From Chryseobacterium gregarium DSM 19109 (lineage in GTDB: Bacteria > Bacteroidota > Bacteroidia > Flavobacteriales > Weeksellaceae): a stretch of DNA of 64,000 nucleotides. The notes under the pieces were generated by a model. That model did no database searches and had not been told where the DNA came from. It worked only from the letters and a program-made list of their open reading frames with translations. The DNA is taken from positions 62,001 through 126,000 of the forward strand of contig NZ_AUMU01000006.1 of assembly GCF_000430845.1 (NCBI RefSeq), given 5' to 3'. The position numbers were made by a program, and so were the translations under genes. This document shows, one piece after another, positions 18,794 to 26,460 of this stretch (within the stretch, counting starts at the first letter, position 1; every line of letters starts with the position of its first letter).

Positions 18794-19633
18794 TTAGATG
18801 ACCGTAGACAGTGTCAGACTTTCCCACCTGCCAGCTTCACTTTTCATCGTTTCAAATTTTTTCTCCAGAACTTCAGAAGCGCCGCTTCCCAATAGGAAAT
18901 GCACAGGCGGATATTGTTCTTCACTGATTTTGATGATGGCTTCTGCGCCTTTATCAGGATCATTGGGTTGGTTTCCGTTGATTTCATCCATGTGGGCCTG
19001 TTCAGAATTTCTTGCCGCTTCGTATTCCGCAATTATATTTTCAGGCGTTTTCACTGATTCTTTGCTTAAGAAATCGGTTCTGAAATATCCGGGATACACT
19101 ACGGTGGCTTTCACTCCGAAATCTCTGATTTCCTCTGCCAGCGATTCAGTCAATCCGGCAACGGCAAATTTTGTCGCACAGTAAATTCCCCAGCCCGGAA
19201 AGTTTCCCGAATATCCTCCGATCGAAGAGATATTGAAGATATGTCCTGATCTTTGCTTACGGAGGTAAGGCATTGCATGCCTGATTACATTCAGTGTCCC
19301 GAACACATTGATATCAAAATTGGCTCTGGCTTCTTCATCTGAAAGTTCTTCCAGCGTTCCGATCTGCCCGTAGCCCGCATTATTAACGATGATATCAATC
19401 TGTCCGAAATAATCTGCACTTTTTGCAATCGCAGATTTTACATCCTGGTCATCTGTCAGACTCACTTTAAGCGGTAAAAAATTCTCTGATGCTTCTCCGA
19501 TTTCGGAAATTAGAGATTGGGAATTTCTGCTTGTCGCCACCACACGGTAACCCTGTTCCAGTAATTTTTTAACCAAAGCTAATCCTAAACCTTTTGATGC
19601 TCCTGTTACGAACCATACTTTTTTTGTTTCCAT
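18794..19633 (-). CDS. SDR family oxidoreductase
   Basis: 279 residues, a classical short-chain dehydrogenase/reductase. It shows the nucleotide-binding TGASKGLGLALVKKL (residues about 10-24), NNAGYGQIG near 86, the catalytic Ser in NISSIGGYSG near 138, and the catalytic YCATK near 152. The R/K pattern after strand 2 (VATSRN) suggests NADP(H). The substrate cannot be deduced. It lies upstream of the AraC gene on the same strand. Confidence 0.88.
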   Translation of the reverse strand: METKKVWFVTGASKGLGLALVKKLLEQGYRVVATSRNSQSLISEIGEASENFLPLKVSLTDDQDVKSAIAKSADYFGQIDIIVNNAGYGQIGTLEELSDEEARANFDINVFGTLNVIRHAMPYLRKQRSGHIFNISSIGGYSGNFPGWGIYCATKFAVAGLTESLAEEIRDFGVKATVVYPGYFRTDFLSKESVKTPENIIAEYEAARNSEQAHMDEINGNQPNDPDKGAEAIIKISEEQYPPVHFLLGSGASEVLEKKFETMKSEAGRWESLTLSTVI

Positions 19634-20022
19634 TTTTTAAATATTTTTTTGTTTAAATGATGGTACAAAGATGGTAAGTTCCTGATTTTGAAATGTAGCC
19701 CAATCCACACATGATGTAAGCGAATCGTGAAAAAGCAATTGAATTGTGTTATGAAATGCACTTTTAATAAATAAGTCTGTCTAAACTTATTTAAAAACAT
19801 TTAAGTTATTTTAAGTTTCCGGTAAATCGTTTCATCTAAAGTGTTCTTCCATAACTCTTAAAAATTGCTGTAATGAAACTTGAGTGTATACAATTTTAAA
19901 TAGGCTTTAAAATAATTATACTATTTTTTACTTTTTGAATTAGGCTGGATCCCCAATTTAAATGAAAGCTTAAACAGTTTTAAAGTTTTCAAAGGCAGCC
20001 CATCGGTCATTGCAGGTATTTT
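19634..20022. other. AT-rich intergenic region without visible gene
   Basis: 389 nt separating the EF-Tu domain-3 protein gene from the SDR gene. No ORF with coding character, tRNA or clear terminator hairpin was found; it must contain the SDR promoter on the minus strand. Confidence 0.4.
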
Positions 20023-20334
20023 TCAGATTTGGATATACAATTTCGTTATAGTGCCGTGGCCGATCCGTTTCGGGCCTTCAAAAAAATCGAAATCCATTCC
20101 TTCATAAATTTTTCCTGTAAGTTTTTCCGGATTGAGTAAGGTGATCTCGGCATTTACCGTATCACCGGGAAAAACCAGGTCTGTTCCGGCGAATTTCTGT
20201 ATACCTGTAAACAGGTTTTCATCAAACGGGAATTTGAACCCGGGTCTGTAACCTGACGACACCGGCGTAGGTCTTCCTCCTTCTTCCATTGGAGTATAGG
20301 TCAGCAATGCGGTAAAATGGGACTTTGATTTCAT
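20023..20334 (-). CDS. Stand-alone EF-Tu domain 3-like protein
   Basis: 103 residues that align by eye with the C-terminal beta-barrel domain (domain 3) of elongation factor Tu: EEGGRPTPVSSGYRPGFKF near residue 17 corresponds to EF-Tu EEGGRHTPFFxGYRPQFYF, FPGDTVNAEITLL near 55 to the MPGDNxxxxxxL strand, and EGPKRIGHGTITKL at the end to REGGRTVGAGVVTKI. The GTPase domain and domain 2 are absent. It is not a broken tuf gene: it has its own ATG, natural length and diverged surface. Similar small proteins occur in Bacteroidota; function unknown. Located in a regulator-rich accessory stretch. Confidence 0.78.
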   Translation of the reverse strand: MKSKSHFTALLTYTPMEEGGRPTPVSSGYRPGFKFPFDENLFTGIQKFAGTDLVFPGDTVNAEITLLNPEKLTGKIYEGMDFDFFEGPKRIGHGTITKLYIQI

Positions 20335-20548
20335 GGGGCGGTTTCAATCAATTCGCTACTTACGGTCTGTGGCTTGTTGAACAATGAAGTTTTACGAATT
20401 GTTGTTTAAAGATAATAAATTTAGCTTTTATATGCTTAATTACAGTTTTATTTTACTGAATTTGCTTCATGGTATCATTACAGAACGATCATCCTTACCG
20501 GTAATGAATGCTGTAGATAAAAAATCGTAAAAGTTGTATTAAAATTGG

Positions 20549-21118
20549 TTACCGTATATTTTTTCTGATCCTGCTGAGTGACTGCTGGGTAATCCCGAGA
20601 TAGGATGCAATATAGGAAAGCGGGACCCGATTGGCCAGGCCCGGATAATTTTCGAGAAACTCCAGGTAACGGGTTGTGGCATCCTGGGAAATAAGCGGAC
20701 TGATTCTTTCCACTTTCCTTACTAAAGCCCTGGAAACTACTTTCTGCATTAGGCTGTCCCAGATCATGACCGTAGCAGAGATTTCTTCCCAGTTTCTTTT
20801 CGGAAAAGTAATAAGCCTGCAGTCGGTAACCGCCTGCAGATAGGAAGTGGCAGGAACCTCATTATCGAAACTGGCTTTGCAGATCACCATATTGTTCTCT
20901 TCTACAAAATATTTGGTGATTTCTTCGCCTTTGCTGTTGTAATAATAGTTCCGCAGAATACCCTCAGTCATAAATCCGATCTCCCTGACCACTTTCCCCG
21001 CTTCTGCAAAATAAGCGTCTTTCCTGAGTTGCGTTTCAATGGCATTTCCGGTAATAAAGCTGATCTGCTGTTCGTTCAGATCACCGAATTTCAGCAGATA
21101 ATCAATAAACTCTTTCAT
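20549..21118 (-). CDS. Crp/Fnr family transcriptional regulator (copy 1)
   Basis: 189 residues: an N-terminal cyclic-nucleotide-binding-like domain (IGFMTEGILRNYYYNSKGEE near residue 47) and a short C-terminal segment VPLSYIASYLGITQQSLSRI that forms the recognition HTH. No cysteine cluster for an FeS centre is visible, so it is not a classical FNR. It is a close paralogue of the protein at 22097-22666; the recognition helices are nearly identical (SLSRIRKN in both). Its start is preceded by the palindrome at 21152-21167, 33 nt from ATG, suggesting autoregulation. TATATTGC ends 4 nt before ATG and may be the -7 element. Confidence 0.85.
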   Translation of the reverse strand: MKEFIDYLLKFGDLNEQQISFITGNAIETQLRKDAYFAEAGKVVREIGFMTEGILRNYYYNSKGEEITKYFVEENNMVICKASFDNEVPATSYLQAVTDCRLITFPKRNWEEISATVMIWDSLMQKVVSRALVRKVERISPLISQDATTRYLEFLENYPGLANRVPLSYIASYLGITQQSLSRIRKNIR

Positions 21119-21151
21119 TCCTGCAATATACTTTTTCTTAATTTCCGAATC

Positions 21152-21167
21152 TTTACCATTTGGTAAA
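21152..21167. promoter_or_regulatory. Candidate Crp/Fnr operator, site 1
   Basis: TTTACCATTTGGTAAA is a perfect inverted repeat (TTTACC, 4-nt spacer, GGTAAA), 33 nt upstream of the copy-1 regulator ATG. Two further copies precede the neighbouring SDR and the copy-2 regulator. Confidence 0.7.
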
Positions 21168-21220
21168 AAAATAAAGAGAAACCCGGAAGCTTCTCTTTAC
21201 TGATTAATATAAATTAGTTC

Positions 21221-21958
21221 TTACCACGGACTGACTCCCGTTTCATCCTCGATATCATTGCTGTAAAACTGTCCGGTCGGTGCATTTTCATCGGTTAAGG
21301 TGTGCTTAATGATGAATGATGCCGCGCTTTCTATAGAACCCGGTCCGCTGTGATGGTTGAAGTCCGTTGCGGTATAGCCGGGATCAATGGCATTTACTTT
21401 AAATGGCAAATCCCTCAGTTCGTACGCTAAAACAATGGTATAGGCATTCAAAGCTGATTTGGAAGGGCCGTAAGCTGCATTTTTCACGTGGTAATATTTC
21501 CAGTCCGGATCGCTGTGCAGGGTCAATGAGCCCAGTCCGGAAGTGATGTTGCTGATTCTCGGGCTGTCCGATTTTTTAAGCAGGTCCAGAAAAGCCTGGG
21601 TAACGCTGATCACGCCAAAAAAATTGGTCTCAAAAACTTCTTTGATGCCTTCTACTGAAGTATCCGCAGCTGTCTGAGGCTGTATTCCCAGGATTCCGGC
21701 ATTGTTGATCAGGATATCCAGTTTACCCTGTTCTTTTTCAATCGTATTTTTAGCTGCAGTAATCAATTCCGGTTTAGTGGAATCAATTTCAATAGCTTTG
21801 ATATTTTGGAATCCTTTTTCATGCAATTCCTGTACTGCTTTTTCACCATTTTCAAGGCTGCGGCTTCCCAGATAGACAAACAGTCCTTTTTCGGAAAGTT
21901 GTTTTGCGGTTTCAAGACCGATGCTTCTGTTGGCTCCTGTAATTAATACTGTTTTCAT
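21221..21958 (-). CDS. SDR family NAD(P)-dependent oxidoreductase
   Basis: 245 residues, classical SDR: TGANRSIGLETAKQL (7-21), NNAGILG near 85, catalytic Ser in NITSGLGSL near 137, and YGPSK as the catalytic Tyr/Lys pair near 162. LGSRSLE after strand 2 favours NADPH. The family resembles carbonyl-reductase-like enzymes; substrate unknown. It sits between two paralogous Crp/Fnr regulators, and its promoter region carries the same palindrome as theirs, so it is the likely structural target of those regulators. Confidence 0.88.
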   Translation of the reverse strand: MKTVLITGANRSIGLETAKQLSEKGLFVYLGSRSLENGEKAVQELHEKGFQNIKAIEIDSTKPELITAAKNTIEKEQGKLDILINNAGILGIQPQTAADTSVEGIKEVFETNFFGVISVTQAFLDLLKKSDSPRISNITSGLGSLTLHSDPDWKYYHVKNAAYGPSKSALNAYTIVLAYELRDLPFKVNAIDPGYTATDFNHHSGPGSIESAASFIIKHTLTDENAPTGQFYSNDIEDETGVSPW

Positions 21959-22007
21959 ATTTCTTTTAATTAATGGTGTAAAATTCCGTCAATTAATCAG
22001 GATGACA

Positions 22008-22023
22008 TTTGCCATTTGGCAAA
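22008..22023. promoter_or_regulatory. Candidate Crp/Fnr operator, site 2
   Basis: TTTGCCATTTGGCAAA, a perfect inverted repeat with the same 4-nt spacer ATTT, 49 nt upstream of the SDR ATG (21958). Confidence 0.7.
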
Positions 22024-22096
22024 AAGTGATTAGAAATCATGAATTATTTAATTCAAAATAGATTTAATTCTGCATCTGAAGTCTAAATCTTTACAT

Positions 22097-22666
22097 CTAT
22101 TTGATATTCTTTCTGATCCGGCTCAGAGAAGATTGGGTTACACCCAGATAGGAAGCAATATAAGAAAGCGGGATACGGTTGGCAGCCGTAGGGTAGATCT
22201 CCAGAAATTTAAGATACCGGGTAGTGGCGTCTTCTGAAACCAGCGGACTTCTCCGTTCCACTTTTTGCATTAAAGCCCTCGAAATAATTTTATGGACAAT
22301 CGCATCGAACCCGACAATCGTTTGGAGAAGCTCAAGCCAGTCTTTTCTTGAAAATACAATCAGTCTGCAGTCCGTAACTGCTTCTACATACGCAACTGAA
22401 GGCAGTTGATTGTCAAAACTTTCCAGATCTACCACCAGGTTGTTTTCTTCAATAAAGTATTTGGTGATCTCCTCACTTTTATTGTTGTAATAGCACACTC
22501 TAAGAATTCCTTCTGCGATAAACCCGACCTGTTTTGCAATTTTCCCTGCCTCAGAAAAATATTCATCTTTGGGAATATTTGTTTCCTGTGCCTTGCTTGC
22601 GATAAAATCGATCTGTTGCTGATTAAGGTTTCCGAATCTTAAAATAAAATCAAACAATTCTTTCAT
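22097..22666 (-). CDS. Crp/Fnr family transcriptional regulator (copy 2)
   Basis: 189 residues, the same length as copy 1 and clearly paralogous along its whole length: FGNLNQQQIDFI, VGFIAEGILRVCYYNNKSEE, EEITKYFIEENNLVV, then VERRSPLVSEDATTRYLKFL, and the HTH IPLSYIASYLGVTQSSLSRI. The effector pocket region differs more than the HTH, suggesting two sensors acting on one operator. Its own promoter has the palindrome at 22700-22715, 33 nt from ATG, the same spacing as copy 1; TAACTTGC ends 4 nt before ATG as a possible -7 element. Confidence 0.85.
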   Translation of the reverse strand: MKELFDFILRFGNLNQQQIDFIASKAQETNIPKDEYFSEAGKIAKQVGFIAEGILRVCYYNNKSEEITKYFIEENNLVVDLESFDNQLPSVAYVEAVTDCRLIVFSRKDWLELLQTIVGFDAIVHKIISRALMQKVERRSPLVSEDATTRYLKFLEIYPTAANRIPLSYIASYLGVTQSSLSRIRKNIK

Positions 22667-22699
22667 GAATGCAAGTTAAGGAAAGAAATTTTTTCAGCA

Positions 22700-22715
22700 T
22701 TTGCCATTTGGTAAA
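22700..22715. promoter_or_regulatory. Candidate Crp/Fnr operator, site 3
   Basis: TTTGCCATTTGGTAAA, one mismatch from perfect symmetry, 33 nt upstream of the copy-2 regulator ATG. Confidence 0.65.
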
Positions 22716-22765
22716 ATGATTTAGGATGATTATTTAATCAATAGCTCAATAATTAAAAATTTTGG

Positions 22766-23518
22766 CTAACAACAATCCCAATTGAACCAGGCTTTTTCAA
22801 AGGTTCTGTTTTTTAAATCTTCAGGATTAATGAAAAAATTGGCAACGCCGGAGTCTCCAAACATAATTTCTTCATCTGTGTCAATCTGCAGCAGAAGCAC
22901 ATCCTGTTTTAGTTTTTCATTATAGTCCCTGATATCTGCCTGGGTAAAGTAAGCATAACCTCCCATTTTATGACCGTCTCCGCTTAAGATTTTATCAAAG
23001 AGTTTCTTTTGGGCTTTATCAAGGGTTTCATAAAAGTCCCAATGATCCTTACCATTAAACTGCATATCGAATCTGAAATCTTCAGAGCTTCCATATTCGG
23101 TTTCTTTTTTGAAAATGAGTTTATGTTCAGAATATATCGGAGATTCTTCATACATATCCTCTGTTAGAAAAGAAAAATCGGTTTGGAATTCTTCAGAAGT
23201 GCTTTCATGAAAAATAACTTTATAATCATCCATATCAAACCAATCTGCAGATACAAAAAACTGAAGAATCCCATGATCAGGATAATCTGCAAACTCAGGA
23301 GTTTCTGCAAAATTAATCTGTGCCCAAAGAATCATCGGATTATTCTGTTTGTCTTTAGGATATTCCATGCTTTTTGGTACATACGGCTTACCTAAAAACT
23401 TGCTGTTATGAATTTGAAGAGATTCATGGTCTGCCAGCGGTACGGCATTAATTTTTATTGTTTCAAGTTTATATTTTTCAAGCTGGTCTTTAAATTCACT
23501 AAGAAATTCAGGTATCAT
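22766..23518 (-). CDS. DUF1963 (YwqG-like) protein
   Basis: 250 residues, cytosolic. The pattern FLGKPYVPKSMEYPKD near residue 40, MILWAQINFAETPEF near 62, GILQFFVSADWFDMDD near 85, HKMGGYAYFTQAD near 182, and LLLQIDTDEEIMFGDSGVANFF near 208 (two blocks) is that of the DUF1963/YwqG family. Biochemical function is unknown; related domains appear as immunity or housekeeping proteins. The DUF2314/ankyrin gene ends 20 nt upstream on the same strand, so the two form a likely operon. Confidence 0.85.
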   Translation of the reverse strand: MIPEFLSEFKDQLEKYKLETIKINAVPLADHESLQIHNSKFLGKPYVPKSMEYPKDKQNNPMILWAQINFAETPEFADYPDHGILQFFVSADWFDMDDYKVIFHESTSEEFQTDFSFLTEDMYEESPIYSEHKLIFKKETEYGSSEDFRFDMQFNGKDHWDFYETLDKAQKKLFDKILSGDGHKMGGYAYFTQADIRDYNEKLKQDVLLLQIDTDEEIMFGDSGVANFFINPEDLKNRTFEKAWFNWDCC

Positions 23519-23538
23519 TCGATTTTATTATTTAGTTT

Positions 23539-24360
23539 TTAATAATTTTCCAAAACCGGAATCAGATGTTCCCAATTCAGCTGCTGAGCAAAATCCAAAG
23601 CCGTTTTGCCATTATTTGTCCTTAAACTTCTGTCAGCTCCGGCTTTGAGCAGAACCTCTACGGAACTTAAATTCCCGGCAATCGTTTCCTTATGAAGAAT
23701 TGTTAATCCGTTTTCATCTGCATTTGTCATTTCATCGGGATAGTCTTTTAAAAACTTGATAAAATCTTCCTGCATCTTCCTGCTCATCGGATGTTCAACC
23801 AGGTTTTCCGGCTTTTCTTTCTGTTCGTAGACCACTTCAATATCATTGAAATCTCCGAAATCAAGCTGCCATGCATTGTCATGATCTTTCCTTTCAGCGG
23901 GCGACATATCGGAGCGCATTTTCTGAATCGTAAATCCTCCGTATACTTTCGGTAAGGGGCCGGCGGAAGATGAAAATAATTTTGAAAGTCCCGCTGATTT
24001 CTTTGCAGCAGGAGTAATGGCAAAAAGCCAGTCGCTGATTTCATTCAGCGGCACTTCTACATAATCTCCGACCTGAATATTGGTTAAGTCATTCGGCTCG
24101 TTAATAAGATAACCTTTCACACAGTCGCCGTCAAAATCAATATCATTGATCCACATGTGTTCCACTATCGGATGTTCAGATGCTGGATCCTCCTGTGAAA
24201 AAGCAACTTTCACACAGGAAACGGCCAGTGCCGGAATAATTCTCCTGTATTCCCATGACTGTTCCCTCCAGAAATATTTAAATGTTTGCTGAGCTTTTCG
24301 GTAGGCTTCAAGCATTTCAGAATCTGCACCGTCTGCAAGAAATACGGGATTATTTTCCAT
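23539..24360 (-). CDS. DUF2314 protein with C-terminal ankyrin repeats
   Basis: 273 residues. The N-terminal domain (to about residue 170) has the DUF2314 layout: AYRKAQQTFKYFWREQSWEY, then HMWINDIDFDGDCVKGYLIN, and VGDYVEVPLNEISDWLF. The C-terminal 70 residues form ankyrin repeats: NGLTILHKETIAGNLSSVEV followed by LLKAGADRSLRTNNGKTALD. No signal peptide. The first gene of a probable two-gene unit with the DUF1963 protein. Function unknown; the domain pair recalls proteins found in toxin-immunity clusters, but no toxin gene is adjacent. Confidence 0.8.
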   Translation of the reverse strand: MENNPVFLADGADSEMLEAYRKAQQTFKYFWREQSWEYRRIIPALAVSCVKVAFSQEDPASEHPIVEHMWINDIDFDGDCVKGYLINEPNDLTNIQVGDYVEVPLNEISDWLFAITPAAKKSAGLSKLFSSSAGPLPKVYGGFTIQKMRSDMSPAERKDHDNAWQLDFGDFNDIEVVYEQKEKPENLVEHPMSRKMQEDFIKFLKDYPDEMTNADENGLTILHKETIAGNLSSVEVLLKAGADRSLRTNNGKTALDFAQQLNWEHLIPVLENY

Positions 24361-24701
24361 TATATTTAGATATTTTGTGATTTGATTTTTAAAAATATAC
24401 GATTGAACTTGCTGAAAATGCTATGATCAGGCACTCAATCATACTTTCTTGTTTACTAAATTACGGAAAATATTTAAACGGAAGTTTGAATTAATATAGA
24501 AGCTTTTATGTATATTTTTCTTTTATATCCTCTTTTTTTTCGATTTGCGGATTTAAGTATCCATGAAATCTAAGTGATTATCTAATCCTATGTGAAGTTA
24601 TTTTTGAAATAAATTTAGGCAGGCTCTATCATTCTGAAGCGGTTTTTCCTTCTTCGGAATCAGGTATCGGAACTTTTTTTAACAAGATCTGAGGTATATC
24701 C
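24361..24701. other. Intergenic region containing a dispersed repeat
   Basis: 341 nt without a gene. It should contain the promoter of the DUF2314 gene (minus strand). A repeat core lies at 24601-24627 (listed separately). Confidence 0.4.
24601..24627. repeat. Dispersed repeat core (AAATAAATTT..CAGGCTCT)
   Basis: The core reads TTTTTGAAATAAATTTAGGC then AGGCTCT. It closely matches 40570-40597 in another spacer. A weaker relative (GTGAAATAAATATAAACAG) is near 3459. Confidence 0.55.
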
Positions 24702-25130
24702 TTAAACATCTTTTATAAAATCCTCATATTCATAATAGAACCTTTCAAAACCATCCATCTTTTCTACAAAAAACTCAAAAATCTGCTGCCAGGTATTTTT
24801 ATTGAAAATAGAAACGCCGTATTGTTCTACCCAGATCCTGCTGATGATCTTTCCGTTCTCCAGTGTAAAATGTTCATCTTTCTGAAATTCCCCGACATAG
24901 TCTTTCAGGATATCTTCCAGCGACCAGATTTTCTCGTAGTAGGCATTCCGTAAAACCTCATCTTTCATTTCGATCTCCAAAGAAACTTCCGCCTTTTTAT
25001 TGTCTGCATAAAACTTGAATGAAAAATCTTTCACTTTGGTATCATACAGAATCCATTTTCTCGGAAAAGACTTTCCAAAAGCGGTCCAAAATTCTTTTTT
25101 TAACTGCTGTGCTTCCTGTTTACTGAACAT
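24702..25130 (-). CDS. DUF4268 domain protein
   Basis: 142 residues, cytosolic, rich in aromatic and charged residues. The opening FSKQEAQQLKKEFWTAFGKS and the KDFSFKFYADNKKAEVSLEI segment match DUF4268 (PF14088), often seen as a domain of uncharacterised nuclease-associated proteins and as a stand-alone protein in Bacteroidota. Function unknown. Divergent from the Rrf2 regulator gene. Confidence 0.75.
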   Translation of the reverse strand: MFSKQEAQQLKKEFWTAFGKSFPRKWILYDTKVKDFSFKFYADNKKAEVSLEIEMKDEVLRNAYYEKIWSLEDILKDYVGEFQKDEHFTLENGKIISRIWVEQYGVSIFNKNTWQQIFEFFVEKMDGFERFYYEYEDFIKDV

Positions 25131-25257
25131 ACAACAAATATAGTGATTTGGCCGAAAATAAAGAACTGGCCATCTCTGTCCTTAACATCCAGTCTGTGTT
25201 TTTATCTTATAATCAATCTTCTGTCATATTCCAAACAATTTTCTTATTTTTGTTGTA

Positions 25258-25665
25258 ATGCTGTCCAAAAAATCCCAATACGCTTTTAAAGCACTGTCAT
25301 ACCTTGTAGAAAAGAGAAATGACGGTCCTGTTCTTATTTCAGAAATTGCAGACCGCAAGAAAATCCCTTTGAAATTTTTAGAAAATATTCTGCTTGAGCT
25401 TAAAAAAGCAGATATCCTGGACAGTAAAAAGGGTAAGGGCGGGGGCTATCTGCTAAAGCAGAATCCTGAAAATGTGACCCTGGCCCGGATTATCCGGCTG
25501 GTCAACGGCCCCATTGCCTTACTTCCCTGTGTAAGCCTGAACTTTTACGAAAAATGTGACGACTGTAATGAAGACCATTGCGGTTTACATGACGTATTGA
25601 TCGAGGTTCGGGATGCCTCACTCAGTATCCTGGAGAGCAAAAGCCTGATGGATCTGGTAGATTAA
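25258..25665 (+). CDS. Rrf2 family transcriptional regulator
   Basis: 135 residues with the N-terminal winged helix of Rrf2 proteins (SKKSQYAFKALSYLVEKRN, then LISEIADRKKIPLKFLENIL) and the wing GKGGGYLL. Cysteines in LPCVSLNFYEKCDDCNEDHC near residue 96-115 could bind an FeS cluster or act as a thiol sensor, as in IscR or CymR-like members. Position directly upstream of cysH-cysD-cysN suggests a sulfur-assimilation regulator. TATTTTTG at 25245-25252 is a possible -7 element ending 5 nt before ATG. Confidence 0.87.
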   Translation: MLSKKSQYAFKALSYLVEKRNDGPVLISEIADRKKIPLKFLENILLELKKADILDSKKGKGGGYLLKQNPENVTLARIIRLVNGPIALLPCVSLNFYEKCDDCNEDHCGLHDVLIEVRDASLSILESKSLMDLVD

Positions 25666-25685
25666 TTTTGCATTAGCTCAAATAA

Positions 25686-25708
25686 TAGTCTACTCATTTG
25701 GTAGGCTA
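25686..25708. promoter_or_regulatory. Candidate operator of the sulfate-assimilation operon
   Basis: TAGTCTACT (25686-25694), 5-nt spacer, GGTAGGCTA (25700-25708): an inverted repeat matching at 7 of 9 positions. It overlaps the -33 element of the cysH promoter, as a repressor site would. The Rrf2 protein encoded just upstream is the natural candidate to bind it. Confidence 0.5.
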
Positions 25709-25728
25709 ATTATTTTGTCAGATATTTG
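25697..25728 (+). promoter_or_regulatory. cysH promoter
   Basis: TTTG (25697-25700), exactly 20 nt, then GATATTTG (25721-25728), one base off the Bacteroidota -7 consensus TAnnTTTG. The expected transcription start is a few nt downstream, about 17 nt before ATG 25751. Confidence 0.5.
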
Positions 25729-25750
25729 CATCACTTCAAATGAATAAATT

Positions 25751-26443
25751 ATGATTTCAAAAGAAGATGCAGCCATATTGGAACAGCTTCCGGCAGAAGA
25801 GGGGCTTAGATTGGTCTCGTCCAGATTTTCGGAAGGCGCTGTTTTTTCCACCTCACTCGGTCAGGAAGACCAGGTCATTACCGATATGATTTTCAGGGCG
25901 GGCTTATCTGTAAAGGTTTTCACATTAGATACGGGAAGGCTCTTTAATGAGCATTATGAATTACTCTCCCAAAACAATTCAAGGTACAGAACGAAAACAG
26001 AAGTGTATTTTCCTGCTGTTGCGGATGTAGAGGCATATGTCAATGAAAAAGGCATCAATGCATTCTATCAGTCTGTAGAAAACAGGAAGGAGTGTTGTTT
26101 TATCCGTAAGGTTAAACCTTTAAACAGAGCGCTTGCGCATGCCGGAATATGGATTACTGGTTTACGTTCGGAACAGTCGGAGAACCGTGAGCAGATGCCG
26201 GTGATCGAATGGGATGAAGAGCGGAAGCTGTACAAATACAATCCATTGCTGCACTGGAGCTATCAGGAAGTTCTCGATTACCTGGAACGGCATAACGTAC
26301 AGGAATTGTCTTTACATAAAAAAGGTTTTATCAGCGTGGGATGTCAGCCGTGTACCAGAGCAATTACCGAAGGTGAAAATCCCCGTGCCGGACGCTGGTG
26401 GTGGGAAAGCTCACATAAAGAATGCGGACTGCATACCCATTAA
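25751..26443 (+). CDS. cysH: Phosphoadenylyl/adenylyl-sulfate reductase
   Basis: 230 residues. CysH reduces activated sulfate (APS or PAPS) to sulfite with thioredoxin. The substrate-binding FSTSLGQEDQVI lies near residue 33, TLDTGRLFNEHY near 62, and the catalytic cysteine C225 is in ECGLH at the C-terminal tail. Cysteines C115-C116 and C198-x-x-C201 form the CC...CxxC signature of enzymes that carry a [4Fe-4S] cluster, which usually use APS directly. That fits the absence of an APS kinase gene here. First gene of cysH-cysD-cysN. Confidence 0.93.
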   Translation: MISKEDAAILEQLPAEEGLRLVSSRFSEGAVFSTSLGQEDQVITDMIFRAGLSVKVFTLDTGRLFNEHYELLSQNNSRYRTKTEVYFPAVADVEAYVNEKGINAFYQSVENRKECCFIRKVKPLNRALAHAGIWITGLRSEQSENREQMPVIEWDEERKLYKYNPLLHWSYQEVLDYLERHNVQELSLHKKGFISVGCQPCTRAITEGENPRAGRWWWESSHKECGLHTH

Positions 26444-26460
26444 TTCTAAAATTTCAAATA

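Noticed and set aside
22766..24360. Polymorphic toxin immunity operon
   Set aside because: No toxin, secretion or repeat-rich gene is adjacent; kept only as a weak hypothesis.
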